A model generated the notes under the pieces. It was not told the DNA's origin. It saw only the letters and a list, made by a program, of their open reading frames with translations, and did no database searches. Of a stretch of 64,000 bases of DNA, positions 43,991 through 53,301 are shown piece by piece. The position numbers and the translations under genes are program-made. This DNA is from CAYUTA01 sp964447605 (GTDB taxonomy: Bacteria; Bacillota; Clostridia; Christensenellales; CAG-138), in assembly GCA_964447605.1 (NCBI GenBank), contig CAYUTA010000007.1, positions 1-64,000 on the forward strand, written 5' to 3'. Numbering within the stretch: position 1 is the first letter of the stretch; every line of letters starts with the position of its first letter.

Positions 43991-46362
43991 TTGCATTTGA
44001 TGAGGCCGCAAAGGTTTTTCGCCTGACCACGGAGACGACAAGCTATCTGTTCCGTATCACGGAGTACGGACATCTGGAGCATATCTATTACGGCGCGCGC
44101 ATTCCGGACGGGGATGTGGAATCCCTTTTGCTCAAGCGCACCATTCAGGCCGGCAGCAGCGTGCTCTACCGGCAGGAGGACGCAACCTATTGCCTCGATA
44201 CAATCCCCCTGGAATGGTCGGGCATCGGCTGCGGCGACTATCGCATGTCGCCTGCCGAGCTGAAGATGCCCGACGGAACGTTTACGGCTGATTTTACGTA
44301 TGAAGCGCACGCCGTCGCGGCGGGCGCGGTCACGATGGAAACCCTGCCGGGCGCGTGTGGCGGTAAAAAGGACTGCGCGGCGCTCATTGTCACGCTGCGC
44401 GACGCATCCAACGACGTGTCGCTGAGTCTGTATTATACGGTGTTTCCGGAAACCGATGTGATCGCCCGGCGCGTCGTGGTGGAAAACCACAACGCGGCGC
44501 CGCTCGTCATCCGCCGCATCATGAGCATGCAGCTCGATTTGCAAAACCGTAACGATACGCTCGTTACGTTCGACGGCGGCTGGATTCATGAGGCGCGCCG
44601 CCATGACCGCAGGGTGCAATACGGCGCCTATGTGACGGGCTCGACCACGGGCGCTTCCAGCAACCGTTCCAACCCGGGTTTTCTGCTGGCCGAGGCGGGT
44701 ACAACAGAGGACCTCGGCAACGTTTACGGATTCAACCTGATTTACAGCGGCAATCACTGCGGCTCGGTGGAGCGCGACGCAAACGATTTGCTGCGCGTGC
44801 AGCTCGGCATTCACCCGCATTGCTTCGAATGGACGCTTCGTCAGGGCGAGCGGTTTGAAACGCCCGAGGCCGTCATGACATTCTCTGCACAGGGCTTCAA
44901 CGGCATGAGCGCGCGGTTTCATGACTTTATCAACCGCCACGTCGTGCGCGGAGACTGGCAGGGCCGCGAGCGGCCCGTTTTGCTCAACAACTGGGAGGCG
45001 CATTTTTTTCGATTTACCCGCGGTAAGCTGCTCCGACTTGCGCGCGGGGCAAAAAAGCTCGGCGCAGAGCTGTTCGTCCTCGACGACGGCTGGTTTGGGA
45101 AGCGAAACAACGATGCCGCCGGCCTGGGCGATTATGCCGTAAACAGAAAAAAGCTTCCGCGCGGCATAGCGCATTTTTCCGGGCAGATCCATGCTCTGGG
45201 CCTGAAGTTCGGGCTCTGGTTCGAGCCGGAGATGGTCAATCGTGACAGCGATCTTTTTCGCGCGCATCCGGAGTATGCGCTTACGACCCCCGGTAAGCAG
45301 CCTGCGCTTGGCCGCAACCAGCTGGTGCTCGATTTATGCAACCCCGCCGTGCGCGACTATATCGTCGAACACGTCGGCCGCATCCTCGACGAGGCGGAGA
45401 TTGATTATGTCAAATGGGACATGAACCGGCATATCAGCGACGCGCGCTCGCCGCTGCTTTCCAATCAGGGCGAGTTTTATCACCGTTACATTCTGGGTTT
45501 ATACGACGTGCTCGGCCGCATCTTTCGCCCCCGGCCGCAGATCCTGCTCGAATCGTGCGCAAGCGGCGGCGATCGCTTCGACCTCGGCATGCTGTGCTTT
45601 TCTCCGCAGGTATGGAGCAGCGACAATACCGATCCCATCGAGCGGCTTTCCATCCAGCAGGGGCTGTCCTACCTGTACCCGCTCTCCGCAATGGGCGCGC
45701 ATGTCTCCGCGGCGCCGCACCAGCAGACGCTACGCGACACGCCGCTTTCCACGCGGTTCAACGTCGCCGCCTTCGGCTGCCTGGGTTACGAACTGGATTT
45801 GAAGCACCTCACGCCCGTTGAAAAGCGCGAAATCCGCGATCAGATTGTATTTTACCGCGCGCACCGGCGCACGCTGCAATACGGCCGTTTCTATCGCGCC
45901 GCGACCGAAAAACAGCATCAGACCGTGTGGCAGTGCGTGGACGCAAAAAAGAGCGCCGCGGTCGCGGGCTTTTTTCAGGGACAGGCGCCCGCCGCCGCCG
46001 GCAACGACACCCTGCCGCTTAAAGGCCTGCTGCCGGAGGCACGCTACACGGTGCGTACCAGGCCGCAAAGGCTGATTCTGAAACGGTTCGGCGGGCTCAT
46101 CAGGCACATGCTGCCGATGGAGCTCAACCCGAACGGCATTTTCATGCGCATGGCCAACCGGCTGTTCGCGCTCGACGACTGCGTGGAAACATACACTGCC
46201 AGCGGCGCGCAGCTGATGCAGGGCGTAAGGCTTAACACGCCGTTTATCGGCACGGGTTACAACGCGCAGGTTCGCATGCTGGGCGATTTTGGATCGAACC
46301 TGTATCTGGTCGGCCGCACCGACTGCCGATCGGGCGCGCAGGCACAAACATTCACCGTGTGA
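43987..46362 (+). CDS. Alpha-galactosidase, glycoside hydrolase family 36
   Basis: The 791-residue enzyme releases galactose from alpha-galactosides such as raffinose or melibiose. The family blocks are present: LNNWEAHFFRF, LFVLDDGWFGKRNND, GLWFEPEMVNRDSDL, YVKWDMNRHI (nucleophile Asp), RPQILLESCASGGDRFDLGML and SSDNTDPIERL (acid/base Asp). It starts in the ATGA overlap with GH1. Length matches GH36. Followed by a GPH symporter, making a uptake/cleavage operon. Confidence 0.95.
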   Translation: MIAFDEAAKVFRLTTETTSYLFRITEYGHLEHIYYGARIPDGDVESLLLKRTIQAGSSVLYRQEDATYCLDTIPLEWSGIGCGDYRMSPAELKMPDGTFTADFTYEAHAVAAGAVTMETLPGACGGKKDCAALIVTLRDASNDVSLSLYYTVFPETDVIARRVVVENHNAAPLVIRRIMSMQLDLQNRNDTLVTFDGGWIHEARRHDRRVQYGAYVTGSTTGASSNRSNPGFLLAEAGTTEDLGNVYGFNLIYSGNHCGSVERDANDLLRVQLGIHPHCFEWTLRQGERFETPEAVMTFSAQGFNGMSARFHDFINRHVVRGDWQGRERPVLLNNWEAHFFRFTRGKLLRLARGAKKLGAELFVLDDGWFGKRNNDAAGLGDYAVNRKKLPRGIAHFSGQIHALGLKFGLWFEPEMVNRDSDLFRAHPEYALTTPGKQPALGRNQLVLDLCNPAVRDYIVEHVGRILDEAEIDYVKWDMNRHISDARSPLLSNQGEFYHRYILGLYDVLGRIFRPRPQILLESCASGGDRFDLGMLCFSPQVWSSDNTDPIERLSIQQGLSYLYPLSAMGAHVSAAPHQQTLRDTPLSTRFNVAAFGCLGYELDLKHLTPVEKREIRDQIVFYRAHRRTLQYGRFYRAATEKQHQTVWQCVDAKKSAAVAGFFQGQAPAAAGNDTLPLKGLLPEARYTVRTRPQRLILKRFGGLIRHMLPMELNPNGIFMRMANRLFALDDCVETYTASGAQLMQGVRLNTPFIGTGYNAQVRMLGDFGSNLYLVGRTDCRSGAQAQTFTV

Positions 46363-46395
46363 CGGCAAACAATTTGGGATGAGGAGGCGCCGCTT

Positions 46396-47823
46396 ATGAA
46401 CCCCGTCGACAAACGAAACAAATACTGCTTCGGTCTTGGCACCATTGGGCGCGACATGTTCTACACCGTGGTGAGCATGTATCTGATGACTTACCTGACC
46501 GAGGTGCTCAATCTGCCCGACCAAACGCTGCTGATGATGACCACCATGCTGCTGATCCTGCGTATGTTCGACGCGTTCAACGATCCGTTCATGGGCGTGA
46601 TCGTCGATAACACCGCCGGGCGCTTCGGCAAGTTCAAGCCCTGGATCGCCATCGGCGCGGTGTTCGCCGGCGCGGCCATGCTGCTGATGTTCACCGACCT
46701 CGGTCTGTCCGGGCTTCCCTATGTGCTGATGATGGCGCTGTTCTATCTGGTCTGGGACATCACGTTCGGCCTCAACGACATCGCCTACTGGTCGATGCTG
46801 CCGTCGCTGACCCTCGACCAGAAGGAACGTGAAAAAATGGGGTCGTTTGCGCGTATCTGCGCCAACATCGGCCTGTTTGCCGTTGTGGTTGCGATCCTGC
46901 CCGTTACGGGCGCGCTTGGCCACGCGCTTGGCAGCGCGCAGAAAGGCTGGTTCGCGTTTGCCTGCATCGCCGCGTTTTTGATGTTGGCGTTCCAGTGCTT
47001 CACGGTATTCGGCGTGTCGGAAAAATCCGTCTCCTTTAAGCAGGAGGAAAAAACCTCCCTGCGCGAAATGGTCCGCGTGCTGTTTAAAAACGACCAGCTT
47101 TTGTATACCGCCATCGCGATGGCGCTGTTTAACATCGGCTATTTTACCACGACCAGCTTCGGCGTGTATTTCTTTAAATACGCGTACAGGGATGAGGGCA
47201 TGTATTCCGTGTTTGCCGTCGTGCTGGCCGTGTCCCAGCTTGCCGCGCTGGCCGTCTTCCCCGCGCTGTCTAAAAAGTACTCGCGCAGGCAGCTTTATGC
47301 CGGGGCGACCGTGCTGGTCATCCTGGGCTACATCGTGTTTTTCTTCTCGCCGATGAATATGCTCTATATCGGGCTTGCGGGCGTGCTGCTGTTCGTCGGG
47401 CAGGCGTTTATCCAGCTGATGATGCTGATGTTTCTTGCCGATACCATTGAATACGGCCAGTGGAAGCTGGGTAAACGCAACGAATCGATCACCTTTTCCA
47501 TCCAGCCGCTGCTCAACAAGCTTGGCGGCGCGGTGGCAACGGGCATTGTGGGTTATACGCTAGTCATTTCCGGCATCAACGAGGCCACGCCGGAAACCGT
47601 GACCGATCAGGGGCTGCTGATCATGAAGATCGCCATGCTTGCGCTGCCGCTGATCTCGATCGTGGCCGGATATTGCGTCTACCGGCGCAAATACAGGATT
47701 GACGGCGCGCTTTACCAGACGATCGTTACCGAGCTGGAAGCGCGCGGCGATATTCTAGAGACGGACGAGCGGCACGGTCGCGCGGCAACGCCCCCTCCAT
47801 CCGGCGATACGGACGGCCGTTAG
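46396..47823 (+). CDS. GPH family sugar:cation symporter (MelB-like)
   Basis: A 475-residue transporter with twelve hydrophobic helices and the GPH features: GLGTIGRDMFYTVVSMYLMTYLTEV, FDAFNDPFMGVIVDNT with paired Asp, and MFLADTIEYGQWKLGKRNESI in the second half. Members co-transport galactosides or glucosides with Na+ or H+. Its place 33 bases after GH36 with a GAGGAGG site links it to alpha/beta-galactoside or glucoside uptake. A 30-residue hydrophilic tail ends the protein. Confidence 0.9.
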   Translation: MNPVDKRNKYCFGLGTIGRDMFYTVVSMYLMTYLTEVLNLPDQTLLMMTTMLLILRMFDAFNDPFMGVIVDNTAGRFGKFKPWIAIGAVFAGAAMLLMFTDLGLSGLPYVLMMALFYLVWDITFGLNDIAYWSMLPSLTLDQKEREKMGSFARICANIGLFAVVVAILPVTGALGHALGSAQKGWFAFACIAAFLMLAFQCFTVFGVSEKSVSFKQEEKTSLREMVRVLFKNDQLLYTAIAMALFNIGYFTTTSFGVYFFKYAYRDEGMYSVFAVVLAVSQLAALAVFPALSKKYSRRQLYAGATVLVILGYIVFFFSPMNMLYIGLAGVLLFVGQAFIQLMMLMFLADTIEYGQWKLGKRNESITFSIQPLLNKLGGAVATGIVGYTLVISGINEATPETVTDQGLLIMKIAMLALPLISIVAGYCVYRRKYRIDGALYQTIVTELEARGDILETDERHGRAATPPPSGDTDGR

Positions 47824-47947
47824 AACCATCCCCCGCCCCCCGGTATGGCGGGGATGCGCCGGCAACGCTGAAATGGGCCCAATATAGCCGTTTCAGGCGT
47901 GTATCCCCCTGTACGCCGAAGGCATCTATAAAGGAACGATTTCTTTC

Positions 47948-48871
47948 ATGAATTTTATGCGTGTATTAACCGTCGTTTTGCCCGTACTCGCCGTTGTCGC
48001 GCTGGGTTGCCTGTTTCGCAGCAAAAACCTGATTGCGCGCAGTGGAATCGACGCGCTCAAAACCTTTGTCGTCAATGTCACGCTTCCGGCGGTGCTGTTT
48101 GGCGCGTTCTGGCAGGCTTCCTATGGCCGCGTCAACATCGTCTGCGCCGCCGTACTGTTCGCCGTGTGCACGCTTGGGCTCGGACTTGGGACGCTCATCC
48201 GGCGCTGGATTCCAAAAAGCGACGCGCTTCTCCCCTTCCTTTGCACCGGTTTTGAGGCCGGCATGCTGGGCTACTCGTTCTACATTCTGCTGTTTGGCGA
48301 AGCGGCAGTCTACCAGTTTGCCATGCTGGACGTCGGGCATACGTTTTTTGTCTTCACCATCTATGTGGGCCTGCTCAACGCCCGTTCCGGAAAGCCTGCA
48401 AAGGACACGCTCCGCTCCATCGCGACCTCTCCCGTATTGATTGCCATGCTTTTTGGCGTTTTCATGGGGGCGACCGGGTTCGGCGCGTCGCTGTCACACA
48501 CGCCGGCGGGCGAATGGATCGGCGCGTTGCTCACGTTTGTTTCCGCGCCGACGGCCTGCGTGATCCTGTTCGTCATCGGCGCCCAGATGGAACTGAGCGG
48601 CGCAACGGTCCGCAGCGCGGTTCCCGGCGTTCTGGCGCGCCTGCTCGTCACGGCGTGTCTGTGCGCGCTCAGTATTTTTGCTGTCGGCCTGTTCGTTCCC
48701 ATGACGCATGAACTCCGGTTCGCGCTGCTCGTCATGTTCTCGCTGCCCGCGCCGTTCATCCTGCCCATTTATGCGCGCGACGAGGCGGGACAGGCACGCC
48801 TTTCCACGACGCTTTCGCTCAACACGCTCGTGTCCATCGCCGCGTTTGCCGTCATCAGCCTGTTTGCCTGA
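47948..48871 (+). CDS. AEC family transporter (auxin efflux carrier type)
   Basis: The 307-residue membrane protein has about ten hydrophobic segments and the AEC pattern: VALGCLFRSKNLI, LKTFVVNVTLPAVLFGAFW near residue 35 and APTACVILFVIGAQMELSG and LPAPFILPIYARDE in the second half. Bacterial members carry malate, small organic acids or peptides. The substrate is unknown. It overlaps the antisense end of the truncated AraC gene by 17 bases. The 120 bases before it contain imperfect inverted repeats without a clear T-run. Confidence 0.85.
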   Translation: MNFMRVLTVVLPVLAVVALGCLFRSKNLIARSGIDALKTFVVNVTLPAVLFGAFWQASYGRVNIVCAAVLFAVCTLGLGLGTLIRRWIPKSDALLPFLCTGFEAGMLGYSFYILLFGEAAVYQFAMLDVGHTFFVFTIYVGLLNARSGKPAKDTLRSIATSPVLIAMLFGVFMGATGFGASLSHTPAGEWIGALLTFVSAPTACVILFVIGAQMELSGATVRSAVPGVLARLLVTACLCALSIFAVGLFVPMTHELRFALLVMFSLPAPFILPIYARDEAGQARLSTTLSLNTLVSIAAFAVISLFA

Positions 48872-49271
48872 ACGCCGCAAAGCAGTCGGAATTGAGCCGG
48901 AAGTAACCGGATGCAAAAAATGCATTGTTATTGTCTATGCCTGCAAAATGGCCGCTGACCTTACCGGGTTCAAAGCTCATCCGCAGAGCCAGATACGGTT
49001 TGTCTCCATAGGGAAGGGCGCGGTGCAGCGTGTCCGGAGGAATCAGCACCGCCTCATGTGTTTTGTAGCCGATCACCCTGTCGCCAGAGCGGATGGCGCT
49101 CTCGCCTTCAATCAAAAGGCTAAGCTCCCAGAATGGACGCCGCCGCAACAGGTTGTAGGGCGCGCATCTTCTTTCATCCGAAACAGAGTCGAGGGGCAAA
49201 GACGCGCGTTTGTCCCTCGGCGCAACGGAATACAGCCGGTCGGAGGAAAATTTCGGTTGTATGTCCTCCAC
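48855..49271 (-). pseudogene. Truncated AraC-type regulator, sensing domain only
   Basis: The 138-residue frame holds an AraC N-terminal cupin (WELSLLIEGESAIRSGDRV, then EAVLIPPDTLHRALPYGDKPYLALRMSFEPG) but stops at AFRQTG without the two C-terminal helix-turn-helix motifs. It would bind an effector but not DNA. No weak ribosome site stands out at the start. It is antisense to the AEC gene end. It may be the relic of a regulator of the sugar locus or carrier. Confidence 0.65.
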
Positions 49272-49482
49272 TCCAGTGCGGAGAATCCGTCCATGCGCTT
49301 CTGCTATCTCCTGAATAGATTTTTAAATCAGTACACGGCAGCCTGAACGAATCCGTTCAGAAAACATTGCTGTCCCGTCAGACCGCCGCATGTTCGGAAA
49401 CAACTCTGCTCCGGCGTCCATGGCATTCTGAACGCTGAAGCAACATTCATGCGTACTTGGCCAATCTTGCGCAAGAATACGG

Positions 49483-49511
49483 TTGACAAAAGGCGGCGTT
49501 GCGGCTAAAAT
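49483..49511 (+). promoter_or_regulatory. Strong sigma-A promoter of DUF177-rpmF
   Basis: TTGACA (49483-49488) and TAAAAT (49506-49511) are 17 bases apart on the plus strand, 30 bases before the DUF177 start. Confidence 0.75.
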
Positions 49512-49540
49512 GATGGATGGTTGATTTTCGGGAGAAGCGT

Positions 49541-50044
49541 ATGGAACTCAACGTGGCGCAAGCCCAAAAAATGGCAGGCGAATCCTTCTCGTTCGAGTGG
49601 GAGGAAGCGGTCGGCCCGTTTCGCTACAATGGCCGCACGCTTGCGCTATCCGCGCCCCTGCGGCTGCAAGGCACGTATACGTTTGACGGCAAGGGCTTTT
49701 TCGTGGAGGCGAAGGCGCAAACCGTGTTGCGGCAGCGGTGCGCGCGCTGTGGCGAGACGTTTGAACAACCTTACGCATTCCCGGTGAACGAACGGTTTTC
49801 CAAGGCATCCGAGCCCTCGAAGGACGACATGTATCCTCATATGGGCGACAGGCTGGAGCTGACACAGGCGGTGATGGATAACTTTTATCTGCATCTGCCG
49901 CTTGCCGGTGTCTGCAGGCCGGAATGCCGCGGGCTTTGCCCCGTATGCGGAGTAAACCGGAACCTGCATGCCTGCCAATGTCAACCAAATCAGGCGTCCG
50001 GCCCGTTTGCGGCGCTGGCGGCGCTTACACACGAAGAAGAATAG
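49541..50044 (+). CDS. DUF177 (YceD family) protein
   Basis: A 167-residue protein with a pair of zinc-like cysteine motifs: LRQRCARCGETFE around residue 60 and GVCRPECRGLCPVCGVNRN toward the end, as in the YceD/DUF177 family that nearly always precedes rpmF. It is believed to act in ribosome biogenesis or 23S rRNA metabolism in plants and bacteria. The ATG at 49541 has GGGAG six bases upstream and gives the normal MELNVAQAQ start; an ATG at 49517 lacks such a site. Confidence 0.9.
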   Translation: MELNVAQAQKMAGESFSFEWEEAVGPFRYNGRTLALSAPLRLQGTYTFDGKGFFVEAKAQTVLRQRCARCGETFEQPYAFPVNERFSKASEPSKDDMYPHMGDRLELTQAVMDNFYLHLPLAGVCRPECRGLCPVCGVNRNLHACQCQPNQASGPFAALAALTHEEE

Positions 50045-50056
50045 GAGGGAGTTATC

Positions 50057-50248
50057 ATGGCAGTACCCAAGAGAAAAACATCCAAGGCAAGACGGGATTC
50101 CCGCAGAGCCGGCAATGCGAACCTGACTGCGCCGAATCTGACCGAATGCCCGCAGTGCCACGCGCTTAAGCCGTCGCATGTCGTCTGCAAGACCTGCGGC
50201 ACGTATGACGGTCGTCAGGTCATCGATATGGAAAAAGCCAACGCCTGA
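50057..50248 (+). CDS. rpmF: Ribosomal protein L32
   Basis: A 63-residue protein starting MAVPKRKTSKARRDSRRAG and with CPQCHALKPSHVVCKTCGTYDG, the four-Cys zinc form of L32. ATG 50057 follows AGGAGGGAGTTATC, 12 bases after DUF177. It belongs to the large subunit. The zinc form suggests zinc is not the limiting isoform. Confidence 0.97.
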   Translation: MAVPKRKTSKARRDSRRAGNANLTAPNLTECPQCHALKPSHVVCKTCGTYDGRQVIDMEKANA

Positions 50249-50458
50249 CGCCCTCTTTACTCCATACATACAAACCATTGTTCATGCAAGAATGGGTTCG
50301 TCCAGCCATGATTCAAAGGAATCGGAGCAGGGCGGCCCTTTTTTTGCGCGCTACATCTCCGGCATGGAAGGGCGGGGATCCCCCCAGATCTATTTTATGG
50401 GTCGCCCGCATTGCGGACGTATACGGTCCGGCCGGGACGTCCGCCGCATATTGAATAC

Positions 50459-50487
50459 TTGCGTTAGCGCCATGCGGCTTTTATAAT
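50459..50487 (+). promoter_or_regulatory. Promoter of the zinc-ribbon/PASTA gene
   Basis: TTGCGT (50459-50464) and a perfect TATAAT (50482-50487) with 17-base spacing precede the ATG at 50529 by about 40 bases. Confidence 0.65.
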
Positions 50488-50528
50488 AACAATATGTGGA
50501 TATGATTGGCAGACAGGGGGGACAAGCC

Positions 50529-51935
50529 ATGAAACAATGTAAACTATGCAGCAAAGCCCTTCCCGACAGGGCAAGGTTCTGCCCGTCCTGTGGAACGGAA
50601 TGCACGGCGGCTACGCCGGATTCGTCTCCGCGGCGGCAGACCGGGCGCGTGGAAGCGGACACACGCGCCGTTTCCGGCGACCGCAAGAAGCGCCGCAAGG
50701 TCAGGCAGACACGGCTGATTGGATTCGTTTTGGCCGTTTTGGCGGTTATGGCGGGGGTGATTTTCGCGCTGTCTGAAGGATGCCGGAAGCCTGCTGTTCA
50801 GTCGTATCCGGCGGCGCCGGCTGAGACGCAGGACAAACCGGGTTATACATCGCAGTTCGCCGATTCGGACGCTTCTTCAACGAAGATCGAAGTGCCGGGG
50901 GTAACCGGTCTACCCCTTGCCGAAGCGCGGCTTCAGCTTGAACGGCTCGGGCTGGCGGTTGAGGCCACGGCGGCGGGCTACGACCCAGCCTATGCCGACG
51001 GCATCGTGTTGTCCCAGTCCAAAGCGGCGGGCGAATGGGCGCTGTCGGGCGATCACGTTGCGCTGACGTATAATGCGCTCCCCCTGACCTGTAACGTTTT
51101 TGCATTTGGACCGCGTGAGGGGCGCATTACGCTGGGCAATCTGCTGGAGGTGTGCGGCACGCTCGGCACAACCAACCCGACGTTTGCTTTCAGCATCATA
51201 ATCCATGCCGGTGCGGATTATGAACTGAAGGGCGGGTTCCGCTGCCTAACCGGCGCGAATGAAAAAATGCCGATTGCCCGCGTCAATACGCAGCTGGTGC
51301 GAGAAGGCAAGGCCATCCGGGGGCTTATCGCGGAAAATGCCTACGACGATTCCATCGGCTGGACCATTTCGCTGGATGACTGGACAGGGTTTCACTTTGA
51401 TAATGTGACCGGCTACGATGTGGTAATCAGCAGCCGCGAGGATGCGGCGCTGTCGATTGGCAGGAGCTATCAGCCTATGGACACAAAATCCATGACGCTG
51501 CTAGACTGCGGCTTTGACGGCGGACGAATCCGTCTGGATGTCGCCACGCAAAAACAAATGATCATCCGCCTGACCGATGTGGATTTAAGCACGGGCTATC
51601 CCAATTCCGCGGAGGTGGCGGGCGACAGAGCGCCTGTCTGGCAGGTCAAGCTGCCTGTCAATTCCTACCAATGGATTGCGGTAACGATCGATGGAAGCGG
51701 CGGCGAACCCGTTGGCGAAATGAAAGCGACCGGTACGCAGTTTATTGAGACAAAGAGCACCGCCAAGAACGCCAGGCCAAGTTCCTTCGACGGGGTTTCT
51801 TATACAGTGGACGGGGATACGCTGGTCATCTCCGTAACGGTTCCCGACGGGCAAACTTATAACGTGTATGAGATCGCGTGGCTGGAACTCACAATGGGAG
51901 ACGGCGCGTACACGTTCAAAACCCGTATTCGCTGA
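50529..51935 (+). CDS. Zinc-ribbon, membrane-anchored PASTA-domain protein
   Basis: A 468-residue protein: an N-terminal four-Cys ribbon CxxC...CPSC (Cys4, 7, 18, 21), a basic stretch (DRKKRRKVRQ), one transmembrane helix at about residues 62-81, a Ser/Pro-rich linker and a PASTA domain at about residues 120-182 (VPGVTGLPLAEARLQLERLGL). The remainder (about 190-468) is beta-rich with no domain I can name. The layout resembles zinc-ribbon proteins that sense or organise wall precursors, since PASTA binds muropeptides, but it has no kinase. Standing alone after rpmF, its partner is unknown. ATG 50529 follows CAGGGGGGACAAGCC. Confidence 0.75.
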   Translation: MKQCKLCSKALPDRARFCPSCGTECTAATPDSSPRRQTGRVEADTRAVSGDRKKRRKVRQTRLIGFVLAVLAVMAGVIFALSEGCRKPAVQSYPAAPAETQDKPGYTSQFADSDASSTKIEVPGVTGLPLAEARLQLERLGLAVEATAAGYDPAYADGIVLSQSKAAGEWALSGDHVALTYNALPLTCNVFAFGPREGRITLGNLLEVCGTLGTTNPTFAFSIIIHAGADYELKGGFRCLTGANEKMPIARVNTQLVREGKAIRGLIAENAYDDSIGWTISLDDWTGFHFDNVTGYDVVISSREDAALSIGRSYQPMDTKSMTLLDCGFDGGRIRLDVATQKQMIIRLTDVDLSTGYPNSAEVAGDRAPVWQVKLPVNSYQWIAVTIDGSGGEPVGEMKATGTQFIETKSTAKNARPSSFDGVSYTVDGDTLVISVTVPDGQTYNVYEIAWLELTMGDGAYTFKTRIR

Positions 51936-51957
51936 CCGTACGGCGCGCAAACAGAAG

Positions 51958-51985
51958 CGGCCGGGCATTCTTGCCCGCCCGGCCG
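51958..51985 (+). terminator. Terminator of the PASTA-protein gene
   Basis: CGGCCGGGC (51958-51966) and GCCCGGCCG (51977-51985) make a perfect 9-bp GC stem with a 10-base loop, 23 bases after the stop, followed by TCTTTC. Confidence 0.7.
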
Positions 51986-52508
51986 TCTTTCAAAAAAGCT
52001 AAGGCAGGGTTCGGAGGGCCGCGGCCTTCGGGAGGTTCGTTCCGGCCCCGCCGGATTTTTCTGCGGAACGGACCGCCCGGTTCGGGCGGGTTCCCTGTGC
52101 TTCTTCTTCCATTAAAAAACAGTGCCTTTCGGCGGGTTTACTGCAGTGCGCCCCGCGCGCATACGCGCTCCCGGGCGGCAAACGGCCAAAGGCGCGGGCG
52201 AACTGCCGCGCATGTGTTGTCCTTGCCCACAAATAAAACCCGTCTCCCGGGCCGCTGACAGCAGGTCCGGGAGATGGTCGGCCTTGTGCGTGTAAGGCGA
52301 CATACGTTCCGCCGTTTTTAACGGATGCCATGGCCTTTTGTGCATAGTTTCGTTTGGAATGCCAAACGCGTCGGCCCTTTATGCATAGCTTCGGCTTTGC
52401 CGGCGAAACCTGCGCAGCGGTATGTCCTGAAAAAGACGGCCTTGCACGGCTTACCGCATATAACACCGCAGGCCGGAGCGAGGCGCTCCTGCCTTAAACG
52501 ACCGGCCG
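51986..52508. other. Gene-free stretch of about 520 bases
   Basis: No credible gene was found. Open frames here are Arg/Gly/Pro-rich shadows. There is an imperfect direct repeat around 52330-52400 (TTTTGTGCATAGTTTCG and CTTTATGCATAGCTTCG), and a hairpin GGAGCG-AGG-CGCTCC at 52475-52489 just after the spoVT stop that may assist its termination on the minus strand although no T-run follows. The rest may be degraded DNA or the long 3' tail of neighbouring transcripts. Confidence 0.55.
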
Positions 52509-53063
52509 TTACTGCTCCATTTGCTTGCCAAGGAAGCATGCGACCGTTTCACAGGCCTTGACTGCCGCAGGATCCACGCCCACGTCCGGCTTCTGGGAAA
52601 ACAGGCTGACCGCGCCGATGGCGTCGCCCTGCGAGAGGATGGGGATAACCACGCGCGCCGAACAAACGAACGCGGCGTCGGGTTCGTTGAGCAGAGGATA
52701 TCGTTCTTCGCCGGGGTCAAGCGATACGATGCGGCCCCGCTGCGCAATGGTGCGCTCGATCTCGTCTGAGATGCCTTTTCCGGAAATGTCGCGCTTTCCA
52801 AAGCCTGCTCCCGCGACGTAAGTGTCCTTGTCGCAGATGGCCGTAGGCAGAGAAAACGCCTGATTCAACGACTGCGCAAGCTCCAGCGCGTTTTCCGAAA
52901 GCTCGCCGATAGGCGAGTATTTCTTTAATATGATGCCACCGTCCTTGTCGGTAAAGATTTCGAGCGGGTCGCTTTCCCGGATACGTAATGTCCTGCGAAT
53001 TTCCTTTGGGATGACTACGCGCCCAAGTTCATCGATGCGGCGCACAATACCAGTTGCCTTCAA
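52509..53063 (-). CDS. spoVT: Stage V sporulation protein T (AbrB-type regulator)
   Basis: A 184-residue forespore transcription factor with the N-terminal AbrB swapped-hairpin domain (KATGIVRRIDELGRVVIPKEIRRTLRIRESD) and a C-terminal GAF-like domain. It modulates sigma-G genes. The start is a TTG at 53063, seven bases after AGGAGG, which yields MKATG as in B. subtilis SpoVT; the in-frame ATG six bases upstream (53069) would leave the ribosome site only one base away. Confidence 0.93.
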   Translation of the reverse strand: MKATGIVRRIDELGRVVIPKEIRRTLRIRESDPLEIFTDKDGGIILKKYSPIGELSENALELAQSLNQAFSLPTAICDKDTYVAGAGFGKRDISGKGISDEIERTIAQRGRIVSLDPGEERYPLLNEPDAAFVCSARVVIPILSQGDAIGAVSLFSQKPDVGVDPAAVKACETVACFLGKQMEQ

Positions 53064-53301
53064 GTCCATTCCTCCTATGCCATGATCTGGCTTACATGGA
53101 AATAGTGTTTGCGGCCACGGGGCAATTATGCAGCAAAACGCTTAGCGATAATTTCCATTTGACAATTTAAGCGCCGGCAGCAAGGCGCGGCGGGCGGGAA
53201 TCATGCCACGGAAAAATGCCCCCGCAAAGCCGCATGCAGCCGCGGAGGCACAGGTTGATAAAGGACGGCTGGAGCCAAATGCATCCGGCTCCCGGCGGTT
53301 G

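Noticed and set aside
50330..50350. Terminator after rpmF ending in a T run
   Set aside because: GGGCGGCCC before TTTTTTT would need a one-base loop; the stem is not feasible, so the call was dropped.
51999..52466. A 155-residue minus-strand frame after spoVT
   Set aside because: No ribosome site, no domain, and composition (Arg, Pro, Ala, Gly) of a shadow; left as gene-free.
53064..53200. Sigma-G promoter upstream of spoVT
   Set aside because: A GCATA -35-like box exists but no -10 of the expected form at proper distance, so it was not annotated.
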